Origin: Methyloprofundus sp.
GTDB taxonomy: Bacteria; Pseudomonadota; Gammaproteobacteria; Methylococcales; Methylomonadaceae
Reading direction: 5' to 3'
Assembly: GCA_030636485.1 (NCBI GenBank)
Contig: DAOVWV010000145.1
Coordinates: 1 to 5,260, forward strand
DNA: 5,260 nt
The position numbers and the translations under genes are program-made. Positions 1-3,912 of the stretch are shown piece after piece. The first letter of the stretch is position 1. Each line of letters opens with the position of its first letter. Under the pieces are notes generated by a model, which made no database searches, was not told the DNA's origin, and was given only the letters and a program-made list of their open reading frames with translations.

Positions 1-1102
1 ACAGGGGGCTGGTATCTAATGAAAAGGCCAGATTTAAATTCAATAAGGACTTTGTTGATAGCGAGTATTCAGAGCCAAAATACAGGTTATAAGTATTGCT
101 TTCACTAAATTCGAGCATATCAAAATCAGCACTCAAGTCCCAGTCACGAAAATAAGTGCTACGTACGCCCACTTCGGCACCATAGCCTATGTCATGCCCA
201 GCCTTCCTTGCCGCCCGTTTTCCGCCCAAATGATAACTAAAAGTCTCGGTTAAAGCCTGGTCAAAATTAAGCCTCAATAAATCCTGGCGGCCATGATAAT
301 AATCACTGAAGAATTTTTCTTTAAAGGTGGGGTAGGGGGATCTAGGCTCATATAAGGCATAACTGGCCTGAATACGACTGTTTTCGGTCACATCCAGTAA
401 TAGGCTGGTAAAGACTTCTTCAAAAACCCCGGTATTGGTTTCCAGTGTGGCCATAAAGGATAGCTCATAAGCATGCAGATAGCTTTGCTGGAATTGTCCG
501 CTGATGGTATTACCCATATTTAAACGGGTAGAGGTATGGTCGTCATGAAACTGTTGAAAGCCAAAACGAAATAGCCAGTTATCTATAGGCATGATACTGT
601 TCTGCCAGTTGATTTGCTGGTTGCTCATTAGCTCAATGCCATACAGCCAGTCACCTGAAACCGAGCGTACATCTTCCTGACGCGTGGGTTTACCGCCATA
701 CACATTGAATGATAAACCATGTTCAGGCATTTGATACAGCAATGACGCACCATCCAGACTATAAAAACCCAGGCTGTCCGAGCGTTGAAAGCGTCCTGCC
801 TTAAGCGTACTATTCCAGTCTTTGAGCTGTTTCTCGACATAGGCCTGATAAACATCGCCCTCAAAGCCCTGTTCGCCACTTTGTCGTGTTATAAAATCGA
901 CCGCCCCACGCCAGCCGGTGTTATCAAATGCCTCGAAGCTTCCCCAGATTTCACCGAACACCTGGGTATCGTCAATATACCGGGTATAGCGGTTATCAGC
1001 TTGTACCTTTGCTTTTAAAGTACCACTCCAGTTCCAGGCACTGTGTGCATTTGAGATGGGTAATAATAAGCAGGCTGATAAAAAAATGCGGGCTGGTTTC
1101 AT
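1..1102 (-). CDS. Outer-membrane beta-barrel protein, C-terminus cut by window edge
   Basis: The frame stays open from an ATG at 1102-1100 to the left edge, giving 367 codons with no stop; the 3' end lies outside. The product starts with a Sec-type signal peptide: K2 and R5, a hydrophobic core around IFLSACLLLPI (6-16), and likely cleavage after A19 or A22. The mature part begins WNWSGTLKAKVQ and is an alternating series of amphipathic strands and polar turns rich in Tyr, Phe and Trp, for example FRFGFQQFHDD, SFMATLETNTG and LNLNLAFSLD. That is the pattern of a large outer-membrane beta-barrel. A segment around YVEKQLKDWNSTLKAGRFQRSD resembles the strand pairs of porin-like proteins in gammaproteobacteria and of porins paired with redox proteins, but I cannot name the family or a substrate. 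It lies 24 bp after the stop of the small Cys-rich membrane protein, so the two are probably co-transcribed. No clear Shine-Dalgarno precedes the ATG. Being a gene and a barrel is well supported; the function is unknown. Confidence 0.85.
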   Translation of the reverse strand, partial: MKPARIFLSACLLLPISNAHSAWNWSGTLKAKVQADNRYTRYIDDTQVFGEIWGSFEAFDNTGWRGAVDFITRQSGEQGFEGDVYQAYVEKQLKDWNSTLKAGRFQRSDSLGFYSLDGASLLYQMPEHGLSFNVYGGKPTRQEDVRSVSGDWLYGIELMSNQQINWQNSIMPIDNWLFRFGFQQFHDDHTSTRLNMGNTISGQFQQSYLHAYELSFMATLETNTGVFEEVFTSLLLDVTENSRIQASYALYEPRSPYPTFKEKFFSDYYHGRQDLLRLNFDQALTETFSYHLGGKRAARKAGHDIGYGAEVGVRSTYFRDWDLSADFDMLEFSESNTYNLYFGSEYSLSTKSLLNLNLAFSLDTSPL

Positions 1103-1126
1103 TCAGTTTTACGGTTATTGAGAGCG

Positions 1127-1363
1127 TTATTGATTATAAAAATCATCGCCCTGATGTTTCTTGAGCATTGCCCAGCCAACCAGTGAGCCTAGCGCGACAA
1201 CACATCCGCCGCAGACGGCGCAACGCCCTTGCTGAGGGAGGGTGCAGCTCGATGAAGTCAGCAAATGCCCAGCGGCAATTCCAGCTCCAAATAGCCATGG
1301 CATCGTCTTATTGACCAGTGCGTCTGTTTCAGTGTTCTTGTTAACATGAGCTATTTTTTTCAT
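1127..1363 (-). CDS. Small membrane protein with C-X7-C-X2-C-X2-C cluster
   Basis: This is a 78-residue product starting MKKIAHVNKN. A polar N-terminus (1-20) is followed by a hydrophobic segment (about 22-37, PWLFGAGIAAGHLL) and a short loop carrying Cys40, Cys48, Cys51 and Cys54. A second hydrophobic segment (about 54-67) and a basic-then-acidic tail ending DDFYNQ complete it. Two helices with a Cys-rich loop between them suggest a small inner-membrane protein that binds a metal or Fe-S cluster or does thiol chemistry; the motif is seen, the role is inferred. I do not recognise the family. The frame is open to 1564, but that extension would read through the terminator hairpin at 1503-1532, so I chose the ATG at 1363. 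ATG 1459 (110 aa) is an alternative. Neither start has a good ribosome binding site. The outer-membrane barrel gene follows after 24 bp, which suggests a two-gene operon linking the inner and outer membrane. Confidence 0.6.
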   Translation of the reverse strand: MKKIAHVNKNTETDALVNKTMPWLFGAGIAAGHLLTSSSCTLPQQGRCAVCGGCVVALGSLVGWAMLKKHQGDDFYNQ

Positions 1364-1409
1364 TATTACATCTATGGTTGTTATGTTTCGCGCGGTCACG
1401 GCTGTGGGT

Positions 1410-1415
1410 TTTATA
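1410..1415 (-). promoter_or_regulatory. Possible -10 box for the small membrane protein/barrel operon
   Basis: TATAAA on the minus strand lies 47 bp upstream of the ATG at 1363, in the only space between the terminator hairpin and the operon. No convincing -35 hexamer stands at 16-18 bp, where the sequence is GCTCTC-like. A promoter there would therefore need an activator, or the call is wrong. Confidence 0.25.
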
Positions 1416-1466
1416 GCGAGCTGTTTTTTTTCGAGAGCCAGGCGCTGAAATAGGCGCATAGCTGGC

Positions 1467-1498
1467 CGTGCGAAGTATATATCGTGCGAAGATATATA
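1467..1498. repeat. Two tandem 16-bp direct repeats upstream of the barrel operon
   Basis: Two abutting units (1467-1482 and 1483-1498) share CGTGCGAAG exactly, followed by an alternating TA tail (TATATAT versus ATATATA). They sit about 105-135 bp upstream of the small membrane protein ATG and just inside the terminator hairpin. Period and position fit a pair of binding sites for a regulator of the operon. With only two copies, chance slippage cannot be excluded. Confidence 0.6.
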
Positions 1499-1532
1499 TA
1501 AAAAAGGAGTACCTGATGACAGGTACTCCTTT
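1496..1532 (-). terminator. Rho-independent terminator, 13-bp perfect stem
   Basis: The stem runs 1503-1515 paired with 1520-1532, 13 perfect base pairs (AAAGGAGTACCTG and its complement) around a 4-nt loop at 1516-1519. Read on the minus strand it is followed by TTTTTTATATATA, a good U-tract; on the plus strand the tract is broken by CC. It would stop minus-strand transcripts coming from the intergenic region and insulate the operon below it. The stem sequence is nearly repeated at 1872-1899. Confidence 0.75.
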
Positions 1533-1627
1533 CCAAAAACAGGTATCCCAGCAAAATAAAGCACAAACTATGCCATAAGGTGCTAAGTTTTTGCTTGCCA
1601 TAAATATAAGTAAAATATTAATAAATT

Positions 1628-1742
1628 ACATCAACATACAATCAAATGTTGTTCAGTAATATGGCTTCTCTCAAGCAATGCATTTTCCAGAGTAAGATGA
1701 ATGGGTCAAATGCCATAATATCAGGGGCATTTGACCTGTTTT
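1628..1742 (+). ncRNA. Candidate small RNA of about 115 nt
   Basis: A strong plus-strand terminator at 1704-1742 has no plausible protein gene before it. Upstream are a TTGCCA hexamer (1595-1600, one mismatch to the -35 consensus) and TATTAA (1616-1621) at a short 15-bp spacing. Between them and the terminator a small hairpin can form: CAACAT 1632-1637 pairs with ATGTTG 1646-1651. This order of promoter-like element, short hairpin and terminator suits a small regulatory RNA. The promoter is weak, so the call rests mostly on the terminator. A 97-codon frame over the same DNA has no ribosome binding site and runs through two hairpins. Confidence 0.3.
1704..1742 (+). terminator. Plus-strand Rho-independent terminator
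   Basis: An 11-bp perfect stem (GGTCAAATGCC at 1704-1714 with its complement at 1726-1736) with an 11-nt loop is followed by TGTTTTATT. The minus-strand side has no U-tract, so it acts on plus-strand transcripts. No protein gene precedes it. Confidence 0.6.
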
Positions 1743-1861
1743 ATTGGCTCTTAAAGCATCCGGTGAGTGTGTTTCTTGTGGAAAAGCTGAGAGTAAAAGG
1801 CAAGCAATCGCTACGTAATATTAAAGACCGGCAGCTAAAGAGTATGTGTTTCTGTCTTGCT

Positions 1862-1899
1862 AAAACGACAAAAGGAGCACCTAGTGATAGGTGCTCCTT
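1862..1899 (-). terminator. Terminator ending the CsrB-like RNA
   Basis: Stem 1872-1883 pairs with 1888-1899, 12 perfect base pairs with a 4-nt loop. On the minus strand it is followed by TTTTGTCGTTTT. It is the first strong terminator after the last GGA motif in the direction of transcription. The stem differs from the one at 1503-1532 by paired changes only. Confidence 0.6.
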
Positions 1900-1906
1900 A
1901 AGAAAC

Positions 1907-1949
1907 CAGATTTTTCAGAGAGAGAGCTCACTGAAGTGACGTAAATCTG
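1907..1949 (-). other. Nested inverted repeats near the 3' end of the CsrB-like RNA
   Basis: Outer arms CAGATTT (1907-1913) and AAATCTG (1943-1949) enclose inner arms TTCAG (1914-1918) and CTGAA (1931-1935). The nesting makes a 12-bp interrupted hairpin just before the terminator stem. It probably forms part of the structured 3' domain; it contains no GGA. Confidence 0.4.
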
Positions 1950-2090
1950 CTATGTGGTGGTATAAAAATAATTAAAATCCTTATCTACTTTTTTCCCTTT
2001 GATATCATCCTTGCTCAAATACTTAGATCAATTTTGCTAGCTCATCTAAGTTTCCCTGTATGCTTTCCTGTCTTAATCCATTATTATCCT

Positions 2091-2117
2091 AAAAAGCCAA
2101 AGTCCATCCCTGGCTTT
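2091..2117 (-). terminator. Internal hairpin or early terminator of the CsrB-like RNA
   Basis: On the minus strand AAAGCCA (2117-2111) pairs with TGGCTTT (2099-2093), with an 11-nt loop holding two GGA, and TTTTT follows. The shape is that of a weak intrinsic terminator, so some transcripts may end near 2090 and give a shorter form of about 200 nt. Confidence 0.4.
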
Positions 2118-2274
2118 GATACGGTTATCCTTATCCTCCCTGCTTATACTGTTTCCAAACAGTTCCTTTTATTCCTTTGCTATAGGCATCCAGCCTGGCA
2201 ATGTCCTGTGGTAGACATTCCTGTCCCGCGCATTATCCTTTTGCGTATCCATTATTAATGTAGCTTCCTTGTCA

Positions 2275-2330
2275 AAACAGGGGAATATAGTCTCAAGTAT
2301 ACCCTGTTTATCTTCGCGTCATTATGTGAC
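2275..2330 (-). promoter_or_regulatory. Promoter region of the CsrB-like RNA with two inverted repeats
   Basis: TATACT at 2301-2296 (minus strand) matches the -10 consensus in five of six positions and would start the RNA near 2290. The -35 is poor: ATGACG at 2322-2317 with 15-bp spacing. An 8-bp inverted repeat, AAACAGGG 2275-2282 with CCCTGTTT 2302-2309, flanks the -10 box. A second one, GTCA-N5-TGAC at 2318-2330, covers the -35 region. A weak -35 with symmetric sites fits an activator-dependent promoter. An alternative -35, TTGACA at 2275-2270, has no matching -10. Confidence 0.4.
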
Positions 2331-2340
2331 TAAGGAGGTA

Positions 2341-2550
2341 TTTCCATTCTCATCAGTAACGAAATAATATAAAGCAGGATACGTGCCAAAAAAGCATAAA
2401 CTACTGGGTGAGTAAGTGTGTTTGGTAGTAATGTTATTTAAATACAAGTGCTTATTGTTGTGTGAAATATTGTGATGAGATGTGATTTGCTATAGCTCCT
2501 GCTTCTTCTAAACTTATTATCTACTTATATCACCTATAAGTTTGTTTTTC
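2341..2550 (+). other. AT-rich gap, possibly a short plus-strand transcript
   Basis: No protein frame of useful length is present. Two hairpins with U-tracts at its right end (2510-2550 and 2551-2574) imply that something is transcribed on the plus strand from here. I see only weak promoter-like sequence (TAATAT at 2365-2370). A 10-codon frame from GTG 2383 reads VPKKHKLLGE and then stops; it may be chance. Confidence 0.25.
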
Positions 2551-2574
2551 TGAGGCATATGCCTCATTTTTTAC
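2510..2574 (+). terminator. Tandem plus-strand terminator hairpins
   Basis: The first hairpin pairs AAACTTAT (2510-2517) with ATAAGTTT (2536-2543) over an 18-nt loop and is followed by GTTTTT. The second is the palindrome TGAGGCATATGCCTCA (2551-2566), a 6-bp stem with loop ATAT, followed by TTTTTTA. The second is a good intrinsic terminator for plus-strand RNA; the minus-strand side has a weaker U-tract. Confidence 0.6.
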
Positions 2575-2612
2575 TTTTTGGAGGGAGGGTTGTACTTGGG
2601 GATTTTGGAGGG
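2573..2612 (+). repeat. Degenerate 40-bp direct repeat, copy A
   Basis: It aligns with 2757-2796 at 29 of 39 positions with one gap. Shared blocks in order are TTTTTGGAGG, TTGTAC, TG, ATTTT and GGAGG. The copies start 184 bp apart. This may be an old duplication or a short dispersed element. Confidence 0.5.
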
Positions 2613-2702
2613 TAGCCTGCATTGGCATTCAAAATACTTTTCAATAGCGAGTGTTGTATGGGCTGTGCTGAAATACTATGTCTATTGATGCCGGATCTAT
2701 AA

Positions 2703-2748
2703 ATAGGGTATATACCCTATAATATTTATTTTAGTAGGTTATATACCT
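2703..2748. promoter_or_regulatory. Two tandem operator-like palindromes
   Basis: A perfect 18-bp palindrome at 2703-2720 (core AGGGTATATACCCT) and a near-perfect relative at 2736-2748 (AGGTTATATACCT) have centres 30.5 bp apart, close to three helical turns. This would place two dimers of one regulator on the same face of the DNA. A TATAAT at 2718-2723 overlaps the first palindrome but has no -35. No gene start lies within reach on either strand. Confidence 0.45.
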
Positions 2749-2756
2749 TGTTTTTG

Positions 2757-2796
2757 ATTTTTTGGAGGCGTTTTTGTACCTGAAAATTTTAGGAGG
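2757..2796 (+). repeat. Degenerate 40-bp direct repeat, copy B
   Basis: This is the partner of 2573-2612. The two copies bracket the paired palindromes. It contains two GGAGG stretches like copy A, but no start codon or open frame follows at translation spacing, so these are not clear ribosome binding sites. Confidence 0.5.
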
Positions 2797-2836
2797 ACTC
2801 GGTAATAATTAAAAGGATGCGCTATAACGTTGTGTC

Positions 2837-2888
2837 GCTTTAGCCACAAATTTCCAATATAACAGCACTGGATTATTGCGACTAAAGC
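2837..2888 (-). other. Structured 3' untranslated hairpin after cysZ
   Basis: On the minus strand GCTTTAGTCGC pairs with GTGGCTAAAGC in 11 continuous pairs, two of them G-U. In plus-strand RNA those two would be A-C mismatches, so the fold favours the cysZ transcript. It begins 12 nt after the cysZ stop. No U-tract follows directly, so it may be a stabilising 3' end or a weak terminator. Confidence 0.4.
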
Positions 2889-2899
2889 CCTGCAACAAA

Positions 2900-3628
2900 T
2901 TATTTTACTGCTAAGTTCCGCCGATAAATAGTAGCACTAATCACGGCTATAGGCGGAATAATAATATTTAACACAGGAATCATTAACCCCAATAAAATCA
3001 AACCGCCAAAGCTTAATGCGCCGATACGTATGCTTTTTAGAGCCTGACGCTGTTCCGAGAATAGCGCGCCTTCATTTTCCAGGGTATAGGCAAAATACTC
3101 CATACTAATGCCCCATGCGCCAAAAAGCCCCCATAATATAGGAGCAATCAGATTGACTCCAGGGATAATGGAAATAATGGCAATGGGAATGGCACGACTG
3201 AGTAAATACCCCATACGCTTTAATTCAGAGCCTAAAACCGACAGGATAGGCTGTTCGTGAATCTCACCAGACTGACCATTTAATATGTGTAAGGTTTTAG
3301 CCGCCAAGCCGCCGTAAAAAGGGGATGCGATTAAGTTGGCCACCAAGGTAAAGGTAAAAAAACCAGCGATAAAGAAGCTGATAAAGAACAAGGGGTATAT
3401 TAACCAGTCCAGCCACTGTAACCAGTCTGGTATAAATTGTGCGATTAAAGTCCCGACATGGTGGTAGCCCAAATACAGCATACTGGAAAACAGGATTAAA
3501 TTAACTGTCATGGGTATCAGGATGTATTTTCTTAATTGCTGATGCCATAGCAGTCCTGAGCCTTTGATCAGGCTCTGTAGTGCTAGTAAGGGGTTTAGCC
3601 CGGCTTTTTTATTAAATTCAATCGTCAT
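2900..3628 (-). CDS. cysZ: CysZ-family sulfate transporter
   Basis: The 242-aa inner-membrane protein is close to the usual CysZ length of about 250. CysZ (EI24 superfamily) takes up sulfate for assimilation into cysteine. Hydrophobic segments lie at about 35-55, 73-98, 145-172 and 203-235. Family motifs are recognisable: VANLIASPFYGGLAAK (96-111), matching the conserved N-x(4)-PF-x-G-x-L stretch, and MEYFAYTLENEGALF (176-190), matching the YxxYPxxxxG-like region. A cytoplasmic loop with charged residues (112-143) separates the halves. The ATG at 3628 lies 11 bp inside the end of the truncated mtnA frame; an AG-rich GCGAG sits 7 nt upstream as a modest ribosome binding site. No cys-pathway genes are adjacent. 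Transcription probably comes from the promoter ahead of the mtnA remnant, possibly with translational coupling. No frame damage is seen, so it should be functional. Confidence 0.9.
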   Translation of the reverse strand: MTIEFNKKAGLNPLLALQSLIKGSGLLWHQQLRKYILIPMTVNLILFSSMLYLGYHHVGTLIAQFIPDWLQWLDWLIYPLFFISFFIAGFFTFTLVANLIASPFYGGLAAKTLHILNGQSGEIHEQPILSVLGSELKRMGYLLSRAIPIAIISIIPGVNLIAPILWGLFGAWGISMEYFAYTLENEGALFSEQRQALKSIRIGALSFGGLILLGLMIPVLNIIIPPIAVISATIYRRNLAVK

Positions 3629-3797
3629 TTTTTAACTCGCTTACACTTTGGTTGGTAGGGTTAAATATTGCTCCCTGTCCAGTGGTGAAAATATAGTCAT
3701 GTACCTGCTTGGGTAATTGTCGCTGGTCTAATGCTGATAACTGCTTGCCCTGCCAGACCAAGGCATGGACATTGAGTTTATTTGGGGAACTGCTCAT
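3618..3797 (-). pseudogene. mtnA: Truncated mtnA (methylthioribose-1-phosphate isomerase), N-terminal remnant
   Basis: The 59-codon frame from ATG 3797 begins MSSSPNKLNVHALVWQGKQL and continues SALDQRQLPKQVHDYIFTT. The ALVWQGKQL...LDQRQLP part is the N-terminal signature of MtnA, which isomerises methylthioribose-1-phosphate to methylthioribulose-1-phosphate in methionine salvage. Homology stops around residue 38-40. The conserved next block, which includes VRGAPAIG, is absent, and the frame ends after GAIFNPTNQSVSELKNDD. A normal MtnA has about 350 residues, so around 300 codons, including all catalytic residues, are missing. The stop overlaps the cysZ start by 11 bp. In Pseudomonas and relatives mtnA diverges from an mtaD-like gene, as here, so this looks like a deletion remnant in its ancestral place. 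A GTG at 3803 could add two residues. It may survive as a leader cistron for cysZ; a new small protein is possible but less likely. Confidence 0.75.
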
Positions 3798-3832
3798 GAA
3801 CACGTATACTCACTATTGATGATTGTTTTCTG

Positions 3833-3855
3833 CTTTCCACAGCATGTGTGGGAAG
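3833..3855. promoter_or_regulatory. Inverted repeat between the divergent genes
   Basis: CTTTCCACA (3833-3841) pairs with TGTGGGAAG (3847-3855) around GCATG, giving nine pairs with one G-T. It lies at the predicted start of the minus-strand mRNA and upstream of mtaD. It could be an operator seen by both promoters or a 5' hairpin in the cysZ leader. Confidence 0.4.
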
Positions 3856-3883
3856 TCATACAGGAATGCTTTTATACTGACAA
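3855..3883 (-). promoter_or_regulatory. Promoter for the mtnA remnant and cysZ
   Basis: On the minus strand TTGTCA (3883-3878) and TATGAC (3860-3855) are separated by exactly 17 bp, nine of twelve consensus positions. Transcription would start near 3848, leaving a leader of about 50 nt before ATG 3797. The plus-strand complement contains CTGACA (3877-3882) and TATCCT (3899-3904) at 16 bp, a possible overlapping but weaker mtaD promoter. Confidence 0.4.
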
Positions 3884-3912
3884 ACACGTTATTTTATTTA
3901 TCCTACTCTATT

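Larger units (their letters stand above)
1866..2290 (-). ncRNA. CsrB/RsmZ-type CsrA-sequestering small RNA
   Basis: The minus strand carries 22 GGA triplets between 2268 and 1978 (291 nt), about five times the random expectation; the plus strand has none there. Contexts resemble CsrA/RsmA sites: ACAGGA three times, AAGGAT or CAAGGA several times, CAGGGA. GGA is displayed in the loops of consecutive hairpins at 2229-2245, 2214-2225 (loop GGAA), 2177-2201 (TGGAT), 2148-2163 (TGGA) and 2093-2117 (two GGA). Known CsrB, CsrC and RsmX/Y/Z RNAs are built this way and titrate the translational regulator CsrA/RsmA. The 5' end is set by a TATACT -10 box at 2301-2296. The 3' end is either the hairpin plus U-tract at 2091-2117 (about 200 nt) or, more in line with the seven GGA beyond it, the terminator at 1872-1899 (about 420 nt). 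I found no classic GacA/UvrY box. Family assignment is inference from motif density and structure. Confidence 0.7.

Noticed and set aside
785..1164. Overlapping short frames opposite the barrel gene, and one at 628-879
   Set aside because: Shadows of the partial barrel gene, which has a signal peptide and an unbroken 367-codon frame.
1364..1564. N-terminal extension of the small Cys-rich protein to 145 residues
   Set aside because: It would translate through a 13-bp terminator hairpin and the tandem repeats; the extra residues show no domain.
1646..1939. 97-codon plus-strand frame
   Set aside because: No ribosome binding site; it runs through two hairpin terminators and lies partly antisense to the CsrB-like RNA.
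2034..2258. 74-codon plus-strand frame
   Set aside because: It is the complement of the GGA-rich RNA; its Ile/Leu/Pro-rich look follows from repeated TCC.
2383..2415. GTG-started decapeptide VPKKHKLLGE, looked like the start of a longer gene
   Set aside because: It stops after 10 codons and no continuation is seen in other frames.
2685..2723. Promoter TTGATG ... TATAAT
   Set aside because: The spacing is 27 bp, beyond a sigma-70 promoter.
3823..3912. Upstream TTG start adding 30 residues to MtaD
   Set aside because: The extension crosses the inverted repeat and promoter region and does not resemble the family N-terminus.
3798..3912. SAM or SAH riboswitch in the mtaD leader
   Set aside because: The leader is too short and only one simple hairpin is visible; no conserved riboswitch core was recognised.
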